From the NCBI GenBank assembly GCA_003049465.1, contig PYSS01000152.1, forward strand, positions 1 to 64,000: a stretch of 64,000 nucleotides of DNA, read 5' to 3'. Source of the DNA: Magnaporthiopsis rhizophila. Taxonomy: Eukaryota > Ascomycota > Sordariomycetes > Magnaporthales > Magnaporthaceae. Each line of letters begins with the position of its first letter. Position 1 is the first letter of the stretch. The notes under the pieces are model-generated. The model ran no database searches. It was not told the DNA's origin and saw only the letters and a program-made list of their open reading frames with translations. Both the position numbers and the translations under genes were made by a program. Below are positions 22,192-33,624 of the stretch, piece by piece.

Positions 22192-22748
22192 GGTGATGGT
22201 CTGGTGCGGGTGTTTGGGAGGCCTGGAGGTGGAGTCATGGCATCTCGGCGTCCTCGCGACGACTCTGCGACGAAGTTTTGTCTAGCTTCCGCGGCTAAGG
22301 GGCGGTCGCTGCTCGTCGAGGCACGCGACCGAGGTATGTTGGCTCAGGTGGTGTTGTCTGGTGAGAAGCGTCATGACCAGTGGGCAGGCAAGTCCCCGCC
22401 GAGATAAGATAATAGCTGATACCCTAACCCTCTTTGATCCTAAGCTCGCCAGGGACGAGGAGGAAAGAATGGAGTGATTAATATTCTCTATCTCCTTAGG
22501 AACACGCTCTATCCAAGATCTTTCCGCCACCTAGACCGTTGTCCACAGTTGCCAATACGGTATTTATGCCAAGCAGCTGTGATGTACCTATAACCACCCA
22601 GTGTGGTCTTCGTCGCATACCATAAAAGCTCGTTCCAGTATACAGCCACCGATCAATGTGGGTGGTAGTACCACATGTGTGACACTATAATGCTGATTTC
22701 CAATATAATTAGGAATACGCCCGAAGTGTACTCCCACATTACCCGTAG
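22192..22748. other. Intergenic, dsc3 promoter and spt14 3' region
   Basis: 557 bp between two minus-strand genes. AT-rich toward spt14. No gene or clear regulatory motif is seen. Confidence 0.5.
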
Positions 22749-24405
22749 TCAGCTATGCGATCGCTCCTGTTTATGCCCCGACTCCTCGAGCTTCTTGCGC
22801 GGCCAGTCGGGGCAGATGTCGATGTTCTCGCGCGGATACCAGAACTCGAGAAAGAGAAAGAGCAGGTAGTCCAGCACGACGCAGAGGCAGAACAGCTTCC
22901 CCGCCCATATGCCGCAGCCGTAGTACCGCTTGAGGCGGTCGATGAGGGCGAAGCTCTGGACGCCGGACCGACCCCGGGTGGCGCTCCAGCCCCCCGCGTC
23001 GGCGGCGGCGCCGTCGTGGCCGTAGAACTCGGCGTCCGAGATGGCGCCCGAGATGCCGTCGTAGACGCGCTCGGTGCGCATGGCGACGTTGGTCCACGAG
23101 TACATGGACCGAACCTGCTCGTGGAAGCGCTCGGTGCGCACGCGCCCGGACCGCAGCGCCGCGATGGCCCGGCCCGTCGCCGCCACCAGGTCGTCCTCCT
23201 CGGGGCGCGCAAACACCGTCATGTGGCTGGGGAGCACCTCGGGGATGCCGCCGACCTGCGTGCAGACCACGTACAGGCCGCAGCTGGCCGCCTCGACGAT
23301 GACGGTGCCGAACGCCTCGGTCAGGGACGGGTGCAGGTAGATGTGGCCCCGCACCATGACGTCGCGCACGTCCTCGTGCCGCACGGGGCCGAGCATCTCG
23401 ACGCGATCCTGCAGCACGTTCTGCTCGATCATCTGCTCCAGGTCGATAGACTTTGGTCCGGAACCGGCGATGATGAAGCGTGTGTTGGGGTGGTTGTCCA
23501 GGATGCGCGGGATCGCCGCCGTCAGCAGGTCCGTGCCCTTGTTGTAGAAGAGCCGGGAGATGACGACGATGGTGATGGTGTCGTTGGGGCCGGGCGGGTT
23601 CCGCGGCCACGCCGGGCTCGGCTCTGTCTGCCGCCCGCTGCCAGCAGTGGCTGCTGCTGCCGTACCCGAGGACGCCGTCGCTTTTGTGGGCGATCCAGAC
23701 ACGGGCTTGAGCGGTGCTGCATCAGCTCCCTGGTTCAGCGGCCTGAAGTTCTCTGCAACCACCGCGTTAGGTATTACTGAGACCATCAAAGGGTCTAGAG
23801 AGGCCCGTAGCACAGTGTTCTCCTTGCTGCAACGTTTGGATCGGGGCTCAGTCAGCCGGTCAGCCCAGTTCACATGGGATCGGCGTCTATAGCAACACAA
23901 GGCAGCACAGGGATTGGCTGGCTCACCAGGTGTGGCTGACACATATAACATGGTCTACATCGCTCAATGTGAACTTGAGAAGCTTGTTGGTGAGAATGCT
24001 AGCCGGATCGGCGAAACCAAACAGGGAGTGGTCGGTGAAGACGGTGCGCAGGCCCATGGTGCGGGCGTGCAGGATGGCCTCGTGGCACAGGCTACTGAGG
24101 CTGGCATGGCCATGGACGATGTCGATGCGCTCGCGGAGCACGATGTTGCGGAATATTGGGAAGAAGGAGAAGACGGTGGGGAACGTGGCTGAGCGGTAGA
24201 TGACGAGGAAGGGCACGTGGTAGACCTTGAGGCCGTTGGTCAGGTAGCGGATGCCGGTGCGGCCCTCGTAGTTGTGGGTGATTATGATGACCTTGTGACC
24301 GCGGTCCATCAGCTTGGTCGAGAGCTGGTAGATGTGGCTCTCGACGCCGCCGGGCTGTGGGAAGAAGAAGTCGCTGACCATGGCGATGTTATACGTGCGA
24401 CGCAT
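22749..24405 (-). CDS. spt14: GPI-GlcNAc transferase catalytic subunit Spt14/Gpi3 (PIG-A)
   Basis: Catalyses the first step of GPI-anchor synthesis, transfer of GlcNAc from UDP-GlcNAc to phosphatidylinositol at the cytosolic face of the ER. Exons on the minus strand: 24405-23927 and 23826-22749, with a 100-nt intron; 518 aa. The N-terminal PIGA domain reads YNIAMVSDFFFPQPGGVESHIYQLS and VYHVPF, then HGHASLSSLCHEAI and FTDHSLFGFAD. The GT-B/GT4 domain has VVISRLFYNKGTDLL and the EX7E motif (E330, E338 in SLTEAFGTVIVEAASCG). A C-terminal membrane helix (GKLFCLCVVLDYLLFLFLEFWYP) is present. An Ala/Thr/Ser-rich insertion of about 35 residues after NAVVAENFRP is unlike the core family and probably a disordered loop. 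Confidence 0.95.
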
Positions 24406-25225
24406 CTTGGGCGGCGGGCTTGCAGGCCTGTGCTGCCAATGGTCATCTTTTTCCTATTTTGGCCCAGTGGTTATTTCTTTGTCTTGCTATTGATGACCTA
24501 CTCGCAATCGTTTGGCGCTGTTGTCTGCCTGTTCGCTGAAGCACTATCAATTTGATTGAGGCGATCTGGTTCAGTGTTGAAGCCGCGCACGAGCCACCCC
24601 AGAACCTAAGTTCGACCACCAACGCAAACACTGCATCAAGCCTCCTACCTACACCTACCTGTGCCCCTCGGACTCGCATTTGTATCACAGTCATTCCGTC
24701 GCCTTGCATTCAGAAAGACTCAGGGTCTTATGTATACAGAGCAGGCATTGTTTTATTGAGCGGTCGGTGGCGTGATTCTGGACCGCGGTGTTCCGCCAGT
24801 GCAACATTAACTTTGCAAAAGCTTCGCGGCAAGGATTCGGATCGGTGTGACATGGCAAAGGATAGCAAACAGGATTCCCTTTGAATAATAAAGCGGCAGC
24901 AAAAAAAAGCGAGTTAAGTTGGTTTCAGACAGCTCTCGGGACTGGCACGGCCGTTGGTCGGACGCTGGCAATGCGGCACCGCATGGATGCCGCACGGCTG
25001 GAGCCTGACGTTGGTGGCTGCAGTTGGTGCTCCCTCTCCTGCGTGTCCCTGGGTCGTATCGGCTTGGATCCTCGCGATCTTCGCGACACAGGGCTGAAAG
25101 AGGTATGGCTTAGTTGACCCGTGTCGGTTCCTGTCGTCTGCGTTGTCCTACGCAACCCTGTCACCGACGCATGCGCTCCTTCGGCTGTGGCAAGGGAGGC
25201 ACGGGAGGCACATGCTCACGAAGGA

Positions 25226-25269
<44 letters not shown>

Positions 25270-27256
25270 CTTCTTCTTTGTTTTCCTCACGCCTCCGAGC
25301 TTCTCGTACCGTGCCGTAGAAACCTGCATCGCAAACTCGGATAGACTGGAATCTGCGCACATGATCTGTACAACCAATCTGGTAGCCGGTCCTCTCCATA
25401 TGAATCGACGGCATCGAAATTGGCCAGGTCGCCGGGATCCTCCTGGCACTCTTCGGAGGCCGCTACCACCGGAAGCATGCCGCGCCCTTCATGAGAAAAA
25501 GGGGGCTGACCCTGCCTGTTCAGTTGAATGTTTTTTTTTGTTCCTGTAGACTACTCAGCCAACAGTTCACGCAAACAAGGGGGTACGCAAACTCCACTGA
25601 ATCTGACACACAGCCCATCAATCTCTTTGCTGGGTCGCCTGCCGGCGGGAAAACTCTTATGTGCTACCAAATGGCATGTGGGTACATTGGACCGACAGGC
25701 CATTGCAGGCATCAGCAAAAACAGCAGAGGTCCCATCTACCCCATGGTACGTTGAGAACGATATCGTTCGTGGATACGGACAGCCCTACATGCTGTCTGT
25801 ATGATGTACGTGGTATTTCCCCAATGCGTCCTACGGAGTGTTGCTTCTAGACCTGCAATTCCACAACACGAGGCCTGCCGACTCAGCCTAGACCCGCTGG
25901 CCGATTTGCTGAGCGTAGAAGCGGAAAACGTGCCGAAGCTGGGCAGCTGGAGATGATGGTCTTTATGGTTGCGAGATGAAAAATCATTCAAGTGCGGGAC
26001 AAAACCTGGACACTCAGAGCGCAGTCAATACGCAGGAGTCATGCCACAGTGGGATCCCGAGGACGGGACTGGCTGAGCAGCGGTATGGCCAACGGAAATG
26101 TGGGCAGAAGCCCGGTAAAAAGCCGGTCACCGACGCAGGGGAAGGCCAATGGTAAATTTAGCACGACTTGGTGGCGGCCGGCCGCGCTGCACGAAAGACC
26201 AATCGAGAACTCTCACGAGCTTCACATCTGCTGGGGTCCTTGAAACCAGGGTCTCTCCTTGCTGGTAGCTCGTTTGGAACGCTGCCAGGTGGCTGGCTGC
26301 CGCCAATCAGCTTCACTCCACGGATCCACACAGACTCTGAGCTGCCCCCACCTCTGTGCCCCTGAGAAGAACCGCCTGGATGGGCCAGCCCGGGCCCCAC
26401 CCTTGCTGGCGATATTGGAGGAGGGAGGCTTCGTCATGGCAGCTTTTTTTTTTCCCTTCGTTTTTTTTTTTCCCTTCGTTTTTTTGTTTCCAATCCTGTT
26501 TCTACAAGAATCGTTGAATGCCGCGCTTCCCTGACCCTTATCGCTCGTTGATATTTGTTTTGGCTTCCCCTCTCTTTGCGCTTGCGCAGAGATTTCCTTC
26601 GCTTCACAGTCCGCTCGTTTGAATTCCCGCGATATATCAAGGCTCCCCAGTTGAAAGGCGTTGGATATAGTTCCTCCTCTCCCCCTTTTATTCTCTCGTC
26701 TTTGTTCGAACGCCGCTGTTTGTTAGGCCCCACCGCTTGACGCATCGCGACGCCAGGTTGGTTCATGTTGGCTCTCGAGCGCGACTCAGTTCCTCTCCAG
26801 GCTGTGCGGTATCATCCACGGGTTTGTCACCGACCTTAAAAACCTAGATCTCGCTATTCCGGGGTCACCCTCCGTGTTGACTAGGAATCGGGTTTCCACC
26901 CGAGTTCCCACCGTGACGAAACTCCTTAGCGTCCTTGCAGCTCTTTTCTACAACTCTTTATCTTCAGTCGCCCGTTTACCTCTCTCTCTCTCTCTCCTTC
27001 TTGTCCATCTTTTAATCTCTTGAGCTCTGGCCAACGAGGGATCCGAGATCCGGTCCATTCGCTTCTAAAACACTGCACAGGCGCACACCTCCCAAGCCAG
27101 AGACATCCTGCGCCCGAGACGAGACAGCCGCATCATTCTTGGGCCCAGCGGAGGCAGAGGGCTCAGACGGTTGCATTCTCTGGGGAACACCGCGCGAGGG
27201 GCTGTCTCAGACCTTGCCACCCCCTGTTGACGTCGCGCGACGTCTTTTCACAAATA
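24406..27256. other. Large divergent intergenic region
   Basis: 2.85 kb between the starts of spt14 and the MscS channel gene. It contains a T run at 25229-25269, a two-copy T-run/CCCTTCG repeat at about 26444-26478, and a (TC)n tract at about 26980-26997 in the channel leader. The last 700 bp are pyrimidine-rich, typical of a fungal 5' leader. No gene is supported. Confidence 0.5.
25229..25269 (+). repeat. Poly-T tract (41 nt)
   Basis: Uninterrupted T homopolymer between divergent genes. Length in the assembly may be inexact. Confidence 0.9.
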
Positions 27257-30198
27257 ATGGCTACCGCGCCAGCCTCACCTCGAAATCCCACAAAGATGGG
27301 CTTTATCCCCATCAACCACGGAAGGCCCTCGGAAGGCGACAACGAGATCCCGTTGACCCAGATACGGACAAACCAATCGACCGGCGCCCGAAAGCCAGCC
27401 ATGGGTTCTACCAACGACGAGAAGCGCTCTCTCTTCCAGGGCAACGAGGGCCGCGGACCCGGCCGCCGCAAGATTAAGAAGGACCTCGCGGAGCAGGGCC
27501 GGAGGGGCACCGCTGGCTCTGACGATGTCGCCCTCAACGCCATGGGTCGCATCTACAACAAGATCGTCAACTTCTCCTCCGTCACCCGGTACCTGGTTTA
27601 CGTCGTCCCCGTCGCAGTGATCCTCGCCGCTCCTGTTGTGATACTCGTGGCCACCGGCAATCGAGAAAAAATCCCCGTGGGGGAGCTCAAAGTACTGAAA
27701 CCCGGGCAAACAGACGCCAGCAACCGCGACAACCTGGACGTCTTTATCGAGGGGCCGTTTCTGTTCGAGCTGATGCTGTGGATCCTGATGTCGTGGATGG
27801 CTCTCTGGGTCGGCAAGATCGTCGCCCATCTTCTGCCTTCAGTCTTCATGTTCCTGTGCGGTGTCGTCAGCTCCGGCACTCGCAAGTACGCCACCGTCAT
27901 CCGCGCGCTCGAGATTCCGCTCTCGCTCTTCTTCTGGGGTCTCTCGTCGTACCTCACCTTCACCTTCCGCATTGTCAATAGGAACAACTGGGATCGCATC
28001 GGCTGGGTCGATGTCATGCGCAAGATACTGGGCGCCAGCTTCATCTCGGCCGGTGTCTTCCTGGCCGAGAAGACGCTGGTGCAGCTCATCAGTATCACGT
28101 ACCATCAGCGGTCCTTCGCCAACCGCATCAAGGACTCCAAGCGCGACGTTTACCTGCTTGGGCTGCTTTACGACGCCTCCCGGACCCTCTTCCCCATGTT
28201 CTGCCCAGAGTTCGAAGAGGAGGACTACATCATCAACGATAGTATCGATAGACTGCTCGTTGGCGGCAAGGGTCAGAATGGTACTGGAACCGCCGCCCCC
28301 ATGCGCCTGATCGGCAACGTCGGTGCCAACGTCGGCCGGCTTGGAGACAAGATCACGTCGGTGTTCGGCAACGTGGCTTCCGAGATTACAGGAAAGCAGG
28401 TCTTCAGCCCCAACTCAGCTCACTCCATCGTGGTTGAAGCCCTCGAGAAGCGACACACGTCCGAGGCCCTGGCCAAGCGCATCTGGATGTCGTTCGTGGT
28501 CGAGGGCCATGACAGCCTCAGTCAGGAAGATATATCCGAGGTTCTGGGTTCCGCACACGAGCAAGAGGCTTTCGAGGCCTTTGAGGCCATCGACGCGGAC
28601 GGGAATGGCGACATCAGCCTCGAGGAGATGAGACTAAAGGTTGTCGAGATCGGCGTCGAGCGCAAGGCCATCGCCAACAGCATGAAGGACATCGGCCAGG
28701 CCCTTGGAGTCTTTGACGAGATTCTTCTGTTCGTCGTCCTCCTGATTGTCATCTTCATCTTCCTGGCCTGGTTCCAGAGCGACTTCATCACCCGCCTGGC
28801 CACTGCCGGCACTGCCCTGCTCTCACTCTCTTTCGTCTTTGCTGTCACCACGCAGGAGTTTCTCGGCTCGTGCATCTTCCTCTTCGTGAAGCACCCGTAC
28901 GATGTTGGCGACCGCGTCGACATCACCGGCCAGCAGCTCCTCGTTGAGCGCATCTCGCTGCTCTACACCATCTTTACCCGTATCGACAAGATGGAGGTTG
29001 TTCAGGTAAGCTGACACACAATTGATCTTCGGCAGCCACAATTGCACCCCTGGGTACCTGGGTATTTCTAACATATTTCAATTAGGTGCCAAACATTGTT
29101 CTCAACAACCTGTGGATTGAGAATGTGACGCGCAGCAAGGCCATGAAGGAGTGCATTGATGTCAATGTCTCGTTCGACACCAGCTTTGAGGACATTGAGC
29201 TGCTTCGCCAAGAGATGGAGAAGTTTGTGCGCCACCCGGACAACTCACGCGACTTCATGCCCGACTTCTCCATCAGCATTGGCGGCGTCAACGACCTGGA
29301 CAAGATGACTCTTAAGGTGATCATCAAGCACAAGTCCAACTGGCACAACGATGCCGTCCGCGCCGCCCGCCGTTCCAAGTTCATCTGCGCCCTCGCCCTG
29401 GCTCTCAAGCGCGTTCCCATCTACGGACCCGGCGGTGGTGGAGAGGCGCTTGGCGGCCCACTCAACCCTGCTTACTCGGTCACCGTCGACGATAAGTTTG
29501 CCATCGCGGCACGCGCCAAGGCCGACCGGGACAAGGAAGCTAAGCGCATGGTGCCGACACCAAGCGAAGAGGCTGCGGCTGAGGAGCTGAATGTGCGCGA
29601 CGGAGGAGTGCTGGGGGCGGGTGCCTTCGGCGGAAACCGAGAGGATGATCCCGACTCGCCGGAAGCCTCTGAACGCAGGGATCACATGGGACAGGGCTTC
29701 CAGAAGCATGCCAGCCAGCGTGGTGGTCGCAGACAGGCAGGTCAGACCCTGCCTACCGCTGACGATGGCAGCGCTCCTCTGCTCTCGCCGAATCGCGCCC
29801 CGACCATCACGCGCCATGGCGCCTCGCTTGACGTCGAGCGCGGTCACGGCGGTCTGTCCCCCAGCCGCGCCGCCTCGGTCGCCAGCAACAGGTCCAACCC
29901 TTACTACGGCGCAGCCGGCGTGATGGCGCCTGCAGGCGCCAGTTCCGCTGCCGCCAACTACGCTCAAGTGCAGCAGACGTCCCCAAGCGGCCCGAGTCAG
30001 CAGGCCTACAGCGTCTTCCCTCGCCAGCAGTACTCGCCGCCCGGCTCAAGCCACGGCACATTTGCTGGATCCCAGTCAGGGGCACCACTCCACCCTCTCC
30101 AGGCCGCACCCCCCGGCCGGCCCAGGGGCCCCAGTGTGTCCTCTAACTTCCGAGGCCAGCAGCCTCCGCCGCCTCCGGGACCGGGACCTCAGCGATAG
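27257..30198 (+). CDS. MscS-family mechanosensitive ion channel with EF-hand (Msy1/Msy2 type)
   Basis: Exons 27257-29005 and 29086-30198, with an 80-nt intron (GTAAGC, CTAAC branch, TTAG); 953 aa. A basic, polar N-terminus of about 110 residues precedes four or so membrane segments (TRYLVYVVPVAVILAAPVVIL, FLFELMLWILMSWMALWV, LLPSVFMFLCGVV, and further). The EF-hand loop DADGNGDISLEE starts at residue 446. Next come the pore-region helices (ILLFVVLLIVIFIFLAWF, GTALLSLSFVFAVTTQEFLGSCIFLFVKHPYDVGDRV) and the MscS beta domain (VVQVPNIVLNNLWIENVTRS across the junction). The Gln/Pro/Ser-rich tail of about 200 residues is disordered. Fission yeast relatives are ER-located, calcium-regulated channels for hypo-osmotic shock. 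The frame is open upstream but only from a TTG, so ATG 27257 is the start. Confidence 0.94.
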
Positions 30199-31781
30199 AG
30201 ATGGCCGATGAGGGGAAGACGACCGCTAGTCAGAATGAGAATGCCTTCGCGGCATGATTTGTAATATCTATTTTGCGGCGGCGATCAGCATGACTTGTAT
30301 GACATTGCATATCTTCTTTTGACATTCCTTTCGACTATTTCTTCCGAAGCCTTTTGCATTCAACAAAAAATTCCCTAGCGTTGATTTTTGAAAACGATGT
30401 TGTCTGCTAGATCTATCAGATTAGAGGACAACCATCTCACGCTCATCTCGTCTCTTCAAAAGGAAACAACGGAGTTCATCGGCATCGCCCGCTTTAGAGG
30501 AGACCCTAGATTCGAAGGCTGCCCAATACAATACGAATTGGAGAGATAAAACAGAAGCATGTGAGGGCCATTACTTGGATTTAGGTTTATGTGAGGTCGT
30601 ACGTCCTGAAGAATGCGGGGAAACATCGCCTCGGAATTCGATTCGGCCGGCAAAATGTCCATTGAGGAGGGTCACCGGGCAGCGTCGGGCGTCTCAGGTA
30701 ACGATGAGATCTTCAACCCTGTCGATCTCTCCGCTGCGTGCGACCCCAAGCTGAACCGGCCGTGCCCGCCGAACCAGTTGGAGAAGAAAGGTTGAACAAG
30801 GTGGTAGGTGGTGTTTTGGGCAGCAACGGCTAGGGACGGAACTACCTCGGGTATAGGACTCGCAACAATATGTCACATTCCCCCACGTAAGAATGTGTGG
30901 TAATATATTATGCTAAGAAGTATTGCGCCATAAACGTTAACTACTCGGCGAACACTCCATCACCGCCATGAGGGCGTTTTAGTGGCCTACAGATCGGGCG
31001 AACTCAACGTGCCATCGTTCGTACCGTATCGGAAAATTAAACGTTTATGAGCTGCGCGGAAGCAGGGATTTCTTCGGTTTCTGCTGCACCGTGTTGAACC
31101 CACGCTGGCAAAACGCAGGCATGGTATCATGCAGGCCGGTCGGGAATCTACCCTGTAGCTTACCCGTTCGATTTGCTGCCTACCTCTTGCCTACCGGTGC
31201 TTGCCACTTGCCCTGGGACGGTGTAGAGGGGAAGGGGAGGGGTGGCGGAATAAGGGCGGCAGTAGACGACGACACGCCGACGGGACTAATGCAACATTGA
31301 AATCCCTCGGTGTGGTCTCAAGGGGGTTGTGGCAATGACGGCTTGTCTTTCACCTGGGCCGATTAGGGCTGAGAGTGATGCGTCACGCTGAAACTTGCAG
31401 GAAAATAATGACGGCTACTTTTGTTGGCCACCTGTACGAAAACTAGCGGAAAGAGAGGCCTATATCACGGGCTGGATATTGAATTTTTCTTATACGCCAA
31501 CTGTTTGGGCCTGAAAGAGTCCAGACCACGGCACAGCCTCCACAAAGCGGTCTGGTGTCGTTGATGCCAAGGAAAATCCATCCGGACGAGCAGCTCTAGC
31601 TTCCCGCCCAAGGAGCCTGACCCTGACCCTGGCCACGACACTTATGGTATTTCGTCCAACCAAAAACTCGCAAAACGGAAGCCGGTGTGAATTTGTTGTC
31701 TCGGGGCTAATGTCCCGACTGCATGCATGGCAATGGCAGAAAAAAGAAAAAGAAAAAAGTTCAGCTCTGCAGGCCACGAGA

Positions 31782-31806
31782 AAAAAAAAAAAAAAAAAAA
31801 AAAAAA
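31782..31806 (+). repeat. Poly-A tract (25 nt)
   Basis: Uninterrupted A homopolymer in intergenic DNA. Confidence 0.9.
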
Positions 31807-32422
31807 CCTGGCTGCCAGCAAGCGTGGACAGCTATGATTCCATAAACCGTGCGTACCTAGCTGCCAGGGAACGAAAGAGCGAGGGATAAAATCCCCGCCC
31901 AACAGCCAGCCTCGCAGCGCGCGCACCATGTGCTCCTCGGTGAGAGCGCAGAACCAGCCCCGGCAAGTAGAGGCTACCTGACCTTGTTTCGGGCTCCGAT
32001 CGACCCCGCGCCTTTGGGCTCCTTTACCACGCCTTTTTGTCCATTCGGGCTTAGAGAGGAGCAGTGGGAGGAAAGAGACTCCCCTGGTACGCGTCCCCTG
32101 GTCGTAGCCAATGGGACTTGCATCGCCGAGGGGGGGCGGTGCTGCATATGCGCTGGACCGATGATCCCTTCTTCTTCTTTTCCTTCCTTTCCAATACCAC
32201 GCCGTTGTGCTCGGGCGGACTTATACTCAGGTTCGCTCCGATTGGGGGGCATCGATTTACCGTAACGGCGTCTGGCGTTGGCGTCTTATGAGGTGTCTAT
32301 ATGCACGTACCTGCGGCCACACCGACGTAGCAATTCCCGGCGGCAATCATGCATCGCAGCACTTCCCTTTTTTCCTCTTCCAGTATCTTTTTCCTGTTAT
32401 AATCTTTTTTGTCCTCTTCCAA

Positions 32423-32424
<2 letters not shown>

Positions 32425-32477
<53 letters not shown>

Positions 32478-32478
32478 N
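32425..32478 (+). repeat. Poly-T tract (53 nt) ending in an unresolved base
   Basis: A T homopolymer followed by a single N at 32478, so the assembly could not resolve this run. Confidence 0.95.
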
Positions 32479-33624
32479 CTCTTCTTTTTTTCCTTCTGTC
32501 GTCTGAAGCCTTGGCACATCGGACTAGGTAGCCCAGGTCCGTCCCGCAAGAGCTAGCCACGGGAGTTAGCGCCTGCTTTGCTGCTGGGGTGGCTGATGCC
32601 TCACTCAGCAACTCTTTCCCTCGCTGGAGAGGGCAATGAAATCCGACAGAAGGTCTGCTTCCGCAGTTGAATGTTCCACCCCTCCTCATCCTCCTGCATT
32701 GCGCCTTTTTTTTCTTCTCCTCTAGTGTCTCACCACCAAGTGCCGGGCAGCCTCTGGAATAGGCCCATCAAGTAGAGTTACCCCTACCCAGTAGTGAATG
32801 GGACGAACAACCCGACGGAAGCGAGGAGCAAAGGCCAGGGTCTTGTGGAGCCCCACTTTGCCATGGCCCAGCCATGCCGCTCCGTTCTCGCATCATTCTT
32901 GACCGACCTGCCTTTGCATCCGCCCGTCCTGCCGTCCTCGTGTCAATCTTTGGGTGCTGCGTGCGTTGTGGCGGCGTCTCCAGCCTAGAGCCAGGTGTGC
33001 GCTGTGCTCTGCGCGGATTGCTTTCTTTCTTTTCGGGCTCGTTGTGTGCTCACGGAGCCAAGAAGAATCGAGATAATTCGCAGATCAGCACGCCCATCCA
33101 CCAGTCACCACTCTGCCTGCCGCCGCCACCACAGGCCACCTGCAGCCAGCCACCCCCATCCCGTCAATCCCCTTTCCTTGCCGCCTTTTCTGTCCTCCTC
33201 GTCTCGCTGTTTCCAGCCCCAGCCAGCGATCGAAATGGGCTACCCAGCGGTTGGTGCTTTGCGCCGCATATGACGCTTCCGCCTACCCGCCGAACCGTTG
33301 TGTCGCACTACTTTTCTCCGATCCTCGTTCTCTCCTCATCCGAACACCCTCCTTCCTCCCACTCTTCCGCTCGCCTCCCTCTCCCCTGGCTTCGCGGCAG
33401 CCGTCGCACAAAGTGCCCGTCGTTTGCCTGCACCCAGCCGCTTGCTGCGATCGTTCCAAGGACAGAAAAGACGACCGTAAAGAAGCACGGGGTCCCCGGA
33501 TATAGGTAGCGCCCGCCGCCGCCCACACCAGCATTGGACCCTCGATCCACGCGGCCAACCCCACCCACGGACCCGTGTGTGTACCCACCGCTATGGTTTT
33601 GCTATCGAGGAGCACCGCGCCGCC

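Larger units (their letters stand above)
30199..33624. other. Large intergenic region upstream of the Zn2Cys6 factor
   Basis: 3.4 kb. It holds an A run at 31782-31806, a T run at 32425-32477 ended by one unknown base, and from about 32880 a pyrimidine-rich stretch that looks like a long promoter/5' leader of the downstream gene. Open frames are short or low-complexity. The frame at 32874-33509 is Ser/Pro-rich pyrimidine leader, not a recognisable protein. Confidence 0.5.

Noticed and set aside
32874..33509. 211-residue Ser/Pro-rich open frame
   Set aside because: Pyrimidine-rich leader sequence upstream of the Zn2Cys6 factor; no domain and overlapping frames on the same strand.
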